Assembly: GCA_026075535.2 (NCBI GenBank) | Contig: AP026542.1 | Span: 7,254,001 to 7,318,000 of the forward strand | Reading direction: 5' to 3' | Origin: Tricholoma matsutake | Lineage: Eukaryota > Basidiomycota > Agaricomycetes > Agaricales > Tricholomataceae | DNA length: 64,000 nucleotides | Shown: positions 1 through 11,702 of the stretch, one piece after another | Position numbering within the stretch: position 1 is the first letter of the stretch | Layout of the letters: each line of letters begins with the position of its first letter | Notes under the pieces: generated by a model | Told to the model about the DNA's origin: nothing | Databases searched by the model: none | What the model saw: the letters and a program-made list of their open reading frames with translations, nothing else | Translations under genes and position numbers: made by a program

Positions 1-878
1 TATATTGAAGTTTCAATCATCCAATCCCTTTGAAATAAGACTCGATTAACGACGGGGGTGTACAAAATCTCTATATGGTTGACAACAGTATCTCAAAGCA
101 CTTGCCTTCATGTGCTCAGATTACAATGGCCATGTATTTCTACAAACAGGTTTCCGTGATATTATCTCGAAGTTTGAATCATCCAACCCCTTGAAACGAG
201 ACTCGATTAACGACAACAATATTCAAAATCACTTAAGCATGACAATAGTGCTGCATTTTACTTCACCAACACTCACCGATCCTGGATAATGATGACAAAT
301 AGCAGATGACAAAACCAAAGCAATCCTGATCTCCTGATGAGCATTAACTCCCCAGGTGCCGTTTAGACATCACCAAGGTAAGTACATTAGGGGCAGATAC
401 AGTCCGCGCCGCTCGTCGTCAACCTTGGCGCATTGGGTGTTGCCATTCAGCACTCCCTGTGGCAGTTTTTTTTTGAATATCCGTTAGCAAGGTTCATGCT
501 GGCGCTTGTGACAGCACCTAGTGCTATTATCTCCCGAGGAAACGGAGATAGGACGTGTGAGGAAAGTAGCAGGCTCGTTGTTTATCGTACAAGCGAATAC
601 GATTGAGGATGCAAGAAAGGTGATCTAATCAAACTTGTGTTACATACACTTCTTCTGGTGTCGTGAGTCGCAGCTATGCTGTCACGATACATCTAAGTAG
701 GCTCATCCCTTGACCGACAGTGGGACAGCGAGAAAATTGTCATCTTCCCATTTGTCTCTTTCCCGTAGAATTATTGGATTGTTGGTTGTCGCAGCGGAAG
801 GCGAAGTGTTTTGACTTTTTCATTTGTCCAAGCAGTACATACATAGCTCCGACAAGAGTCGAATCGTTCAAACCTGCC
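1..878. other. 5' intergenic region with a degenerate direct repeat
   Basis: No gene could be supported here. A 46-bp segment at 8-53 recurs with a few substitutions at 169-214 in the same orientation (both end in CTCGATTAACGAC), about 161 bp apart. The rest is presumably the promoter and 5' UTR of the enoyl-CoA hydratase gene that starts at 879. An open frame runs upstream of 879, but the targeting-like N-terminus begins at the ATG at 879. Confidence 0.5.
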
Positions 879-2018
879 ATGTCCCACCTCTTCCGCAGCA
901 CCATTTTTAAATCTTTGAGAGTTGCAGGCACCACACCAGGACTTATTGGATCCGTTCGCCTCATGTCATCCCAGTACACCCACATTCTCACCTCTCGCCC
1001 AGAGCCGTCGGTCGCTCTTATTACGCTGAATAGGCCACACGCACTGAATGCCTTGAGTTCTCCTTTGTTTGCGGAACTCAATCAAGCATTACAAGAAGCC
1101 GACAATGATGCCTCTGTGGGTGCTGTGGTCCTGACGGGATCTGAGAGGGCATTTGCAGGTTAATACACTGTTTTGACAGTCAGCACAAATAGCTCAATTC
1201 TCCTGGCAGCTGGCGCTGATATCAAGGAGATGAAAGACAAAGAGTGTTAGTGAAATATATTTCTTTCTTTTTTGGACTCCTTAGATAACTGGTATTCTAG
1301 TTGCCGATGTGTACAAAAATCGATTCTTAGAAGACTGGGCGGACGTAACTCGCATCCGCAAACCTATAATCGCTGCAGTCAGCGGATACGCCGTATGCCA
1401 ACGTTCCTTTGCGTTTAATCTTTCACATAACTTTTTTCCACAGCTCGGCGGTGGTTGCGAGCTGGCATTAATGTGTGACATCATCCTGGCATCCCCAACC
1501 GCCAAGTTTGGTCAACCAGAAATTAATCTGGGTGTCATCCCAGGTGGAGGAGGTTCGCAACGTCTAGCTCGCATTGTCGGCAAATCGCGTGCAATGGAGA
1601 TGGTTTTGACTGGCCGCAATGTCTCAGCCCAAGAGGCAGAAAAATGGGGCATGGTGAGTAGGGTTGTCGGGGAAGGTGAGGGGGAAGTTGTCAGGGAAGC
1701 TATCATCATGGGCGCAGAAATCGCTAATAAAAGTCAGATCGCTGTTCAAGCCGGTAAAGAGGTCATCAACTCTGGTATGTTGTATTCAGTTTGTAATCCT
1801 GCACAATCGCCTTTTCACTGTGATTTGAAGCCTACGAGCTAGCCCTAGGAGAAGGACTGAGATTTGAGAGACGTATTTTTTATGGATTATTTGCCACCAA
1901 AGATCAGAAAGAGGGTCTGTGTCCATTCATCATCCAAATTACATGAGATGCTCAAATTCCCAATCAAGGTATGGCTGCATTTGGGGATAAAAGGAAGGCC
2001 AACTTTACACATTCGTGA
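879..2018 (+). CDS. Enoyl-CoA hydratase, mitochondrial (crotonase family)
   Basis: Six exons: 879-1158, 1210-1245, 1301-1392, 1444-1774, 1831-1914, 1969-2018. They sum to 873 nt, a 290-residue protein, the usual size for a short-chain enoyl-CoA hydratase. The first 30 residues are basic and rich in Ser/Arg ([14 protein letters not shown]), which fits a mitochondrial targeting sequence. Crotonase hallmarks are in order: [11 protein letters not shown], the oxyanion-hole strand [11 protein letters not shown] (recovered only after splicing intron 1), and [11 protein letters not shown] followed by [20 protein letters not shown], which carries both expected catalytic Glu positions. The C-terminus ends [16 protein letters not shown]. 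The family hydrates trans-2-enoyl-CoA in beta-oxidation. All introns are GT-AG and 51-56 nt. The start at 879 is chosen over an in-frame upstream extension because it yields the targeting peptide directly. Confidence 0.93.
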
Positions 2019-2130
2019 GCCCATGAGCATATAGACATAATCCTATGTCGTATAAAGTCATTAGTGATGCATAAAATGGTACCATCAGCTTAGCACATAT
2101 CCTCAAAGCAAAGATAGGACAAACCGCACG

Positions 2131-2395
2131 TCACTGTATCCACCGAACAACACTCCCAGCAAGAAGAGCTGGACAGACAGGATCAAAGATACGGACATAT
2201 GGACGTAATAGGGTGCGTACCTAGACCAAGACCTGCAATAATCCTCCTCTGGGAAGGGCTACCAGGTGCAGCAGCACGAGATTGCCATAAAGCGTATGTT
2301 CCTACGGTAGCGAGAGTCGTAGAACCTACTATGCGGCAGGACGGACAATCTTTATAATTTGAGGTGGGCTTCTGTGGGTCGTTGCTCATGCACAT
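2131..2395 (-). CDS. Small membrane protein, DMAC1-like (DUF4536 family)
   Basis: Two exons on the minus strand (2395-2221 and 2168-2131, one 52-nt GT-AG intron) give 70 residues. The order is a short polar N-terminus, YKDCPSCRIVGSTTLATVGTY, a basic stretch (SPSQRR), then a second hydrophobic segment IIAGLGLALLAGSVVRW. A CxxC-type pair before a helix and two short membrane segments match the fungal DUF4536/DMAC1-like proteins. In animals, DMAC1 is a complex I distal-arm assembly factor. Whether the fungal protein does the same is inference. The splice is supported because it turns an unrelated tail into a hydrophobic helix followed directly by a stop. The gene is convergent with the hydratase, with 112 bp between the stops. 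Confidence 0.72.
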
Positions 2396-3946
2396 GGCTG
2401 GTTTGGCTGACTAAGGTCTCAAGCAAAACCCAATCAACCTGTCAATGAGAAATATTGCCATCTGTTCTATCTCATGTGTCTTCCTCGTCTTCCGTATCAT
2501 CACTTCACTTCACTTTCCTTCCTTACTTACTCCGAGTCTATATAGTGTCAAACGAGAGGTTAATATACAAAACAGATCACATGAACAAACATTGGCAGTG
2601 GCACGTGGGTGTACCATGCCAACATTGAGCATAGCTCGAGCCTCGCGGTGCTCAACGTCAAAATCTTGTCGACATAGCCTCGTACAGCTTCCTGCGCGCC
2701 TCAGGTAAGTATGCACGCCGAGCATTTGCCATTGACATAGATATTGCCGAGATCGCCTTCTCTCCCCTACAAAATGACATGGACCAAGTGGCACAAGATA
2801 CCCCCATAATACCATGCATAAAGCCTGTGTGCCGCAATTCTAGATCACTCTTCTTGTGCCCTGCGCATCGCGGCAATGCCACTCGATCCAAGCCATCAAT
2901 GCATCACTTGTCACGGCCATCCGCGCCGTCGTAGGATCGTTCTACCAAGATTTAGGTGGATGCATGTCAGTCTTGTGCACGTGGCAGGCGACGCGCGCGG
3001 GGAGTTGTCTTGATGCGTTGGTGATGTGTTTGTAGTCTAGCCAATACGCATTTTTCTAATGACATGTATTTCCTACCTTATCACTCTTCGGTTCATCCTA
3101 GAATATATATCTTTAGGTTTGCCTTGCGACTGTTAAAATATGATATGATCCGTACCTCGCCGACTCCGGGTAAGTAAGAGAGTAAGTAAATAAATAAATA
3201 AGGTTAAGTTGGTAGAATGCATAATAGAAAGACGAGAAGTTGGAGATGGAGTGATGTAAGATAACAAGGTGGGAGATATGGAGGTTTGTGAGGGGTAGTA
3301 GTAGAGGGGCGGTAAGATGAGAAGGAACGACGCACAATCCCCCAAATTCGACCTGCAAGGCGAGTGGATATCGCATGACAGTCGTTCGCCAAACGAAGGA
3401 GCGCTAGCCGAGCTAGCTGCAGTGGTGAAGTCACGGTGCACGTGCTGGGAATATTCATGTGATCTATTTTCTTTAAAGACATGTTCGGGAGATTCAACGT
3501 TCAAGAAGCTGGGCGGTGTGTAGAAACTGGAATGCATTGCAATCATTCTTCAACGTCGTCTTATAGCGTCTGCAATATTATTTATCCATTGGATAAACCA
3601 TTCAACAGCTTGCAAGTGCTCAACTCCAGGCTATTCCATTATCCGGTAAGTTTCCGGTAGCTATTCATCTCACCAAGATTGTGGAACTTGTCCTCTCAGG
3701 CCATTAGTCACATGGAGAAGCGGTTGAATGGTTTATACGTCACCAACGTTCAAGATGGTGGTGATGGGTGATCCGAGCATCCTCCTCCCCTCTCAAGGTA
3801 TCACCTTTATATTTCTGATCCCCTGAAGATGCATGACACGTCCGCTCTTGGCCATCGTATGATCAAGGCGTTCTGCGAGGGATGCGCCGTTAGTATCGTT
3901 AACTTGGGGTGCGTTCGCTAATGACGCCAGTTGTCTCCAGATTGAG
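2396..3946. other. 1.55-kb region with no firmly supported gene
   Basis: No recognisable domain was found on either strand. A strong donor-like CAG/GTAAGTATG lies near 2701-2713 on the plus strand. On the minus strand, a short frame starting with MAVTSDALMAWIEWHCRDAQ near 2930 looks faintly coding but cannot be extended through convincing splice sites. The stretch 3180-3320 is purine/pyrimidine-skewed and of low complexity. A short species-specific gene may lie at about 2550-3000, but I could not build one. Confidence 0.3.
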
Positions 3947-6263
3947 ATGTTATATTACACCTTGGGCGTCTTCGCCGTCCTTTACGCTGGCTATCGTCGC
4001 TATACCCGAATCTCAATTTCACATATCCCAGGGCCCAAGCCGGAGTCATTTATACTCGGTAAGTTTCGTCTATTTTGTTGAGAGCTTACTCTGATAAATT
4101 ATCAGGAAACCTGCCAGAAATCTTCCAGAGTCAAGTAGGAGTACCTGACTTCAAGTATCAGCGTGAATACGGTGATGTAGTCCGTATCAAGGGCCCACTC
4201 GGGGTAAGGAACGTTCTCAGGATCATACCCCATTGCTTAGTAGTCCGCTTTACAGGAAGATCGACTCTTCGTTTCCGACCCGAGGGCCCTGCAGTACATA
4301 ATTCATACTTCCGGCAAGTGTGACATCTGTTATCTGGCTGAAGTTTGTATGACGATGCCCCATTGATGTTTAGGATATAGTTTCCCGAAATGGCCAGAGA
4401 GGACCGAGATATCCCGCGTGTTAATGGGCCGTGGGCTTCTTTGGGCGGACGGCAAGTCGGATTTATGTTTTCTTGAGCTGCTTTTTGCGCTGATCGAACA
4501 TCTAAAGGCGAAATTCACAGAAGGCAGAGAAAAGTTATGTTGCCAGGTTTTGGAGGTTTCTTTTTCTTTGTTTTGTTGTGAGAAATGTTCCTGATGTTGT
4601 TTTCGTAGCTCCGGAGTCAAAAGCATTTGTTCCCATCTTCCGAAAAGTCGGTGCAGAGGTCAGCCTTCCACCTATCGTTCAAGTAGCGAATGACAGACTT
4701 TTTCATCAGTTGACCGCGCAATGGATGGATATTATTGCTAGCTCCGTTGACCAGTCTGCTGTGTTGAACGTTGCCTCTTGGCTTTCTCGTGCAACTATGG
4801 ATTCCATTGGCGAAGGTTTCATATCGATAGTGTCTCCTTCGAAAAAATATGAGTGTCTTACATAACTTTGTTACAGCGGCCTTTGACTATCAATTTGGTG
4901 CATTGGCTCAAACAGATAACGCATTCATGATGGCCTATTCTGGGCTTATGTACGTTTTTTACATTTGTTGGAGTGAGCATCACTAACATAACAACCTGTC
5001 CTCAGGTCAGATACTCTTGGTTCTCCGCCAAAGTCCGCCATCCTTATGCAAACCTTGCTTCCAGTCTGGATTCTTCAGCTGATATCCAAATACTCGTGGC
5101 GTAAACGCCTCGTCCATGCTCGGCACACGGCAAAGTTGGCGAACGCCGTTGCTCGGGCACTTGTTGATTCTAAAGCCGATGCTCTCCTTCAAGGTAAAGG
5201 CAACAAGGATATTCTCAGTTTACTTGGTTCGTTCCCACTCAGTATTCGATAAGGGGTGTGCTGATTTCTAGTAGTCAAGGCCAACACGTCTGAGGGCTCT
5301 GCTACTCAGTTAACCGATGGTGAGATGTTGGCTCAGATGCGGTTAGTGGCTTTGCAATGACTTATCTCTTTCCTGACTCTCACACTCACCAGAACGATAC
5401 TACTTGCTGGCCATGAAACAAGTGCGACATCGTTGTGCTGGGTTCTCTTGGAACTTGCACGACATCCAGAAGTACAGGCTAGACTTCGCGCTGAAATATG
5501 CTCCACAAAGCAGGGAATTCATGCTCATGGTCGCTCCGATTTTACGGCTGCAGATCTGGAGAGCATGCCATATCTGTCGGCTGTACTCAAGGTCTGTGGA
5601 ACACGGCTTCCTTCTATTGCTCTCCCAACGAGGTTTCAACAGGAATGCATGCGTTTTCACCCAGCTGTTTATCAGAACTACCGTCAGGCTGCACGAGATG
5701 ACGTGCTTCCTCTTTCCAAGCCCATCAAAACAAGCACTGGTGACCTAATCACCGAGCTCCCGATTCCGAAAGGAATGAAAATCATCATTTCCATCGCTGG
5801 TTACAACAGGTCTGTGTTCTCTTTGGGGACCGATGTATAAGGCTCTCAATGCCAACCCTTCGCTGTGCTAGAAACCAAGAAATGTTTGGCGATGATGCAC
5901 ATATTTTCAACCCCGAAAGATGGCTTAGAAAAGATGCAGACAAAAAGAAGGCTCCGTCTCTTGGCGTTTATGGTAATTTGTACGATCGATCTCCTTCTGA
6001 GGACACATGGCACTTTCTGAATCGAAATGTACATTAGATTGACGTTTGCTGGGGGAGTGAGGACCTGCATTGGCTGGAGATTTGCTCTATACGAGGTCCA
6101 ATCTCTTACCGTGGAGATCATCAGCAACTTCGAGCTCTCGACCACCCCAGATATTGACAGGCTCCGCCGGGAAGCATGTTTGGTAATGCTTCCGACACTT
6201 GAGGGAGAACAAGGGAAGGGTGAGAATTTGCCACTCAGTGTGCGCATCGCTTCGAGAGATTAG
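3947..6263 (+). CDS. Cytochrome P450 monooxygenase
   Basis: Thirteen exons: 3947-4058, 4106-4203, 4256-4313, 4374-4451, 4508-4555, 4609-4815, 4877-4949, 5006-5226, 5272-5341, 5393-5591, 5643-5809, 5872-5979, 6038-6263. They total 1,665 nt, 554 residues. Order: N-terminal hydrophobic anchor (YYTLGVFAVLYAGY), proline-rich hinge HIPGPKPES, helix C region RRQRKVMLPGFG, I-helix AGHETSA (residue about 330), K-helix ECMR fitting ExxR, FNPERW motif, and the heme-binding loop FAGGVRTCIGWRFA with the axial Cys. The protein is thus predicted to be an ER-anchored, heme-thiolate enzyme using molecular oxygen and a reductase partner. The substrate cannot be inferred, and no secondary-metabolite genes flank it. 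Introns 3 and 4 use GC-AG borders (gcaagt donors); no GT alternative preserves the frame. Confidence 0.93.
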
Positions 6264-6720
6264 GTGATGGTTTGCAGAGTTTTATTATCGAACCGTTGTA
6301 CTTGTAACACTGACTGTTATGAATATGGCTTATGACATTTTTGCCAATCCAGTTGATGAAGCAGCCATCACCGACTTACTAGAAAGGCTTCAGACTATGA
6401 ACAGTCTTATGAGGCTCAAGTGACAACAGAAGTCTTTGGTTGCCAAGTGGAAGGAACCTGATGGTAGTATTGACGCTTAGATGAAGCCAACTTAGAGAAA
6501 CAGCCTAGCAGAAAAGCATACTTGAGTGTGGAGTTTGAATTTTCCCAGGATGCCGCTGGATAATACGAGCCATGCTCAGTCGATGTATCCTCTCCCAGTA
6601 TTTTGCATGTAAGGCAAAGCACGCCGCAGTGGGTCTGTATTCTGTTCCGTCCTCTTGCACAGATGCTTACTGAAATCTCATTGAAGGATCCCACTTCATT
6701 CCTTACCTCGCCTTCTTATC
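6264..6720. other. Intergenic region between P450 and Mtf2-like gene
   Basis: It holds the presumed 3' UTR of the P450 gene and the promoter of the next gene. Short frames on the minus strand have no recognisable features. Nothing else seen. Confidence 0.5.
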
Positions 6721-7957
6721 ATGTCCTCAAAATACTCGCTACTCCAGCCCATTGCGTAACTCACGGCTAAGCTTGAAATTCTTTTCAGCACAAAACTCTT
6801 CTCAGTGCGTAATTCTAACAAGCCAATTGTTTGCATTTCTCACTGGTTTGATTAGAGGAGGTCCGAGTTCAGATTCTAACTCCATTTTCTCTTCTGCAGA
6901 ATCGGCATGGGACCATGTGTTCACAGATATAGATGAAATGCCTCCGCTTCCTTCGACAATGCGTAATCACCTTCGGTCTTCGCCATCAAGACCCCGCCGG
7001 CCGCAAGCTATGACTGCTCGTGAAATCAATGCCTTTGATGAAATGTTCAACATGATTTTCGATGCTGTTGCTGAGGAGAAGACTGCATCTAATTCAGGGG
7101 CTATAGATGATTCCAACATTGGTGTAGGCAGAGGCGGCATCAGTGACCTTTTTGGAAAGCTTCGGAGGCATTCAAAAAAACTGAAATGGACCACGGAGTC
7201 GGATGAACTGCTGGATCGTAAGAAGGAAGCCATGGATATGTGTGAGTCCGACCAGCAACTGCTGGAATGGGCCCTGCTCCACGTTTTCCAGGAGTCGGAG
7301 CGTTACGAAAAAGCAGCACGCCAGGCCATCTCTGAAGCCGCAAAATCTGGGGCTCCCCAAGAGTTACCGATGCTGCAGCCTCCTACATACCCTCACTTGG
7401 TGGCACTTCTTATGCGTGCTTTCCGTGACAAGTACAATGACCCTAATCTCGCTTTAGCGATATTTGATCATGCTCGGCATCTCTCAATAGCTTCATACGT
7501 CTTTGGTTGTTCGACACACGCGTATAACGAACTAATCGAAACTCGTTGGAAATGTTTCCACGATGTAAAAGGCGTGCATGATGCACTGGAAGAGATGGCG
7601 GTTAACGGAGTAGACGTTGATTCGCGGACACGGAAATTAGCTGAAACAGTCAGGAGAGAGATTGGGCAGCGAAATTTGTGGACTGAAGAGTCTGAACTTG
7701 GCAGTGGGGAGGTCTGGAACATGCTGGCCAGGATTGATAAGTTGCTTGCTAAACCTGCCTCATCCAAAAAAGCGAACTACCCACGGAAGTCAATTAGGTG
7801 GGACGAGTGGAAGGCCCTACCTCTTGCGGACAATGCGGATGATAACTGGGGTTTTGATCAGTGGAAAAGGCCAAAACGAAGGAAAGTTCAACGTGGCGCT
7901 AGCGAACTGACGTCAAAAACGGCGCGAAACTCGACATTCGGTTTGACGGAAGCTTAA
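6721..7957 (+). CDS. Mtf2/Nam1-like mitochondrial protein
   Basis: The reading frame from 6856 to the TAA at 7955-7957 encodes a soluble, helical protein. The central part (LLDRKKEAMDMCESDQQLLE through NELIETRWKCFHDVKGVHD) matches my memory of the Mtf2-like domain found in fungal proteins related to yeast Mtf2/Nam1. Those factors bind mitochondrial RNA polymerase and act in mitochondrial transcript processing and translation. The basic C-terminus (KRPKRRKVQR) would suit RNA contact. The open frame has no ATG near its 5' end. Joining an upstream exon 6721-6755 through a 100-nt GT-AG intron gives 378 residues in phase, starting MSSKYSLLQPIAGG. That start is the weakest part of the model, because a typical presequence is missing, and another upstream exon is possible. 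Family call moderate, mitochondrial role inferred. Confidence 0.7.
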
Positions 7958-8077
7958 TGGAACTTATACTATCCACCGTTCGGTTTCATGGAACGTATAT
8001 CGTATTGGTAAAGGACTAATTGTAGGATTAGATCATCCAGCATGATGTTCCACGTACAACCAAAACATCCTATTCAT

Positions 8078-11000
8078 TCAATGCTGTGGCCGTCTGGAGC
8101 GGGATTTAGAAATTCTAGACGTGGGTATTGAAGGTATAGCGCCAAGACCATGAGAAGGTATATAATTATCGTCCACCTCACCACATTTCAGGTGAAGAAG
8201 TAAATTATAAACAAAAATTTGTTCATACCTGGAATGGAGGAATTAAGGGAGTTTGAACAACACGCAAGGAAACTTACTGAGCATTCGTGAAGACGATTGA
8301 CATAGAGTCGGAATTGCAGCGTAGCAGATTTGGCGCCATCACCAACGCCAGATTGGCAGGTGTCATCTTCGTGGCATTCTGGATTCTGTCTTCCAAGAAT
8401 AACTGAAGAAAGCTGACGACAAACAACACAACCCGCCTATTGATCGTGGGTAATCTTTCAACAATTCGAATGCATGCCTCCACGTCATTCGAGCTGATAA
8501 TACATTCATTGTACATCTCTTCTGGTACAAGTGGGTCGCAGAGTTCGCGCAGCCAGAGTTTCATCAACGATGCAAGGACGTGAGGGTCCGTGATGCCGTC
8601 TAACGTGTAATAGCCACGATCAATGCGTAATTTGAGCTCTGAGACCGAGTCTCCGTCCCCAGGAACCCGGAAGATGCCCTCTGACTTAGTGCCTCCCAAG
8701 GCTAATATACCATCAGCGAGAAATGGTAAAACAATGGGTACTTTCTGTTGCGGATAGTTTCGTTCTTGAAGCCTGATGATCGCGTCAAGAGATTCTCCAA
8801 ACGTGGATGGATGAAACGCTGCATCCTAGATTTATGAGATAAGTTTAGACATGGAAAACGGGCAGGGCAAGACCCACTGAAGCTGTCTCGATCTCCGCAA
8901 TGGTCGGCGGTTTACCTCGAGGGCCCTTCTTAGAAATGAACGCCAACCGACGTAGACAATATTTGGCCATGACATCAACTCTTCCTTCCTGTTGAGATAT
9001 GTGCTTCTGGATAAATGATCGGAGGTAGGTCTCAAAATTCTTCGACGGAGGGAAGTTGACTAGTAGCACACATAACAGCTGCCATCCTTTAAAAATACTT
9101 TCACTACTAAAAGGTCAATGATGGCATGCCGCAAAGGTAAGAACTGCTTACGTGGTAGGGTTTCCGGTAAGTTGTTTCATAACTTGACAATAGATCTCGT
9201 CTCTGAGCTCACCATGGGAGAGCCCTTCGCCAAGAAGCCAGCGTTCTTCCTCAAGTATGCCAGCTGGACCCCCTGCTAGAGAAGTAGTGGATGCATTATG
9301 GGAACTGACTATGGCAACGTGGTTTTCGGGAGGGAGGCGGAGGCCAGCAGGTCGTTCACGCTCTCGGTCACCCATGATGTGTTGAATGACCTTGAAAACT
9401 TTCACTGCATCTTTGTTAAGGAAGCGGACCAACGTGAGTAAGGGAGATGTTAATGGGGCCTAAGAAAAGTCAGCTCATGATTATGATTGAACATGGAGCT
9501 TCCAAGTTACTTTCTGCCATGTCATCATTTGGGCCACTGGAACTCTCCGCCTAAAGATGAAACCAGTGCGATGGGTGGAGAAGTATTGCCGAGCAAATTC
9601 AGATTGCGAAAATTGTTGGATATCTGAGGCAAGATCGTCCGGGAGAATGGGGTGGGTCCTATTTATCACAGAAAGGCATCATAAGGATGTGACAGGTTGG
9701 AAAAGATCCTGATGGCATACCCTGAATTGAGTGTCGCAGTTTGGATGCGCTCCGTCATTGGACGTACGGATAATTCTACTGGAATGGGTTTTCCGGTTGC
9801 CCGATTTTTTACGGGGCTCATTTCTAAGGTAGCAGCTGTGGTACCATTGCGGTTATAGCATGTATTCTATCGCATAGATGCGAGCACCCACCATGATTGG
9901 GAATAGGTCTACTGATTTCTTTCCCGCCTACCGTTGGCACATGGATGCCTCGCCGCGCACGGTTCATACCATCTGGAACGGCTGGGATAGGTCGTTGGGG
10001 CGAAGGTGGTACATTACTCTTACCCTTGCCGTTGGTTCGAGCGGATAGTTGGATTGTGACAGTTAACCTTTCATGATCACTTGTGCTGTTTGAACCGCTG
10101 GCTACACTCGGGTCACTGGTAGGTGATGTCGGTGATTTTTGAATGGAATCATGTCCAATATCTGAATTAGAGGTGGTTAACAATTCCAATGCAGCATTCA
10201 AACTCTGGGCAGGACGAGGTCGATGAGCCACGTAAGAAGAGGATTTTGCTTGTGCACCAGAAATGGAATCTGGAACATGAAAAGAGTCCACATTGGAAGT
10301 TCCGTCTGGAGTATTCTTCCCCTTCGTTGAGGAACGAGGAATCCCGGTTACGAAGACGGGAGTTAGAGTGACAGATTTGTGGATGGAAGGGGGACGCGAG
10401 CCAGAACCATCCGAACCGGGTATCGGAGTCAATTGTTGGCCAAGAACATGTGGTCGGCTGTCGTTATGTCGCTCAGTAGAATAAGATCTCTGTACAGGCA
10501 ATTGTTTCTTTCCACCGCGCCCTGAAGCAGAGCGAGTAGAGCGCGTCGGGCGCACATGATTAGAAGTGTGAATTATGCCATGTTCGCTAACAGAGGATCG
10601 TGAACGTCGAAAAGCAGCCTTCCCCAAAGTATCGCTTTCCTCTGCAAACGATTTTGAGAGTCGCGTCGACAGCCTTCGGCCCAGAGCAGTATTCTATACA
10701 CGTAGTTAGATATGGTGTATGGAAGACGGGAGGACTTACTTGGATGATTCCCAATGGTATGATGAATCCCGCTGGGCGGTCCCAGACAGTTTCGCCCGTT
10801 TTTGTTTGATAGTAATAGGGAAGCCCACCGCGCGAGTCGTCGCTGAGCTCCCACCACTCACCCTCAGTACTTGGCGGCAACCTGGATGCAAAAGTTTTTA
10901 AAGGCATTCCAGAATGGCACGCTGCTTACACAAAATTACCAACTGGGGGGTCCCAGCTTACTTGGCCGGTCGCAGGGCATGCGAAAAACGACGTTTGGGT

Positions 11001-11287
11001 CTGGGTTGCAGGCTGCAGTTAGCTTTCCGAGTCGATGAAAAATGACCCACCTGTGGATCAACCAAGGTAACCCAGAAGTTGGAACCCCATGCTGCTTCAT
11101 CCCCTTCTTGCCCAACGATTGGAAATTGACTGCTCTCTGTCCGAGGAGTTCTGGGTTGGGGGTTATCTGCAGTCAGGTTGCTCCCATCCGCGTTTTTTGG
11201 AGGGGAAGATTCATGTGCGAGGTCCTGTACTGAAAAATTGGTTCCATGTGGCGCAAGCAATGTATTTTCGGCCACAGGCGTTGACAT
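8078..11287 (-). CDS. Rho GTPase-activating protein with WW, MyTH4 and RhoGAP domains (ARHGAP39-like)
   Basis: Ten exons: 11287-11051, 11000-10930, 10881-10740, 10693-9913, 9823-9721, 9658-9511, 9459-9152, 9103-8878, 8825-8278, 8228-8078. They sum to 2,715 nt, 904 residues. Order: a WW-like unit (residues about 65-100, WGSNFWVTLVDPQ...TGQVSWDPP), a classical WW domain (about 103-136, EWWELSDD...GETVWDRP), a long Ser/Pro-rich linker, a MyTH4 domain (about 450-670; LLTLVRFLNKDAVKVFKVIQ and LRDEIYCQVMKQL), and a C-terminal RhoGAP domain with the arginine-finger loop SEGIFRVPG and KLWLRELCDPLVP plus NLALVMAPNLLR. This architecture matches animal ARHGAP39/Vilse. RhoGAPs switch off Rho-family GTPases and so control actin and polarity. 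WW units would bind proline-rich partners, and MyTH4 often binds microtubules. The target GTPase is unknown. Convergent with the Mtf2-like gene. Confidence 0.92.
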
Positions 11288-11702
11288 CCCACGCGACTGG
11301 ACCACACGGTAAACGTTTTTGGAAGTGTCCGTACCAACCAAAGACAGGAGAGCAGCCAACAGCACAGGAAGGATTAAACGCAAGAAACAGAGAGCAACGA
11401 CTCAGCGAAAGGTGAAGGAATTCTGGTTTGATGAGATCCTCGTCAATTGTAAGCAAACGAGTAAGTAGCAAGTCTTATCGTTCATTAAGATACGAAGTCC
11501 AAATGGGTGCTTTTGATCAAGGCCCTGGCAACAAGATGAAAATTCCATCGTGGCATCACGCCTCATGCATCATGATCGACACTTCCCTATTAATTGAACA
11601 TATGCCTCGGAGGAGGTGGAATATGTACATTATCATACAGCAAAGCCAAGACATTGATTTGTACTCGAGAAGGGTTAGTACGTGAGACTATATATATGCT
11701 CC

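Noticed and set aside
720..1163. An open frame starting 53 codons upstream of the hydratase ATG
   Set aside because: The added N-terminus has no family match, while the ATG at 879 gives a mitochondrial presequence directly.
3113..3546. Minus-strand frames of 87 to 137 codons
   Set aside because: Low-complexity Ser/Leu/Tyr-rich sequence from a skewed promoter-like stretch; no start context, splice sites or domain.
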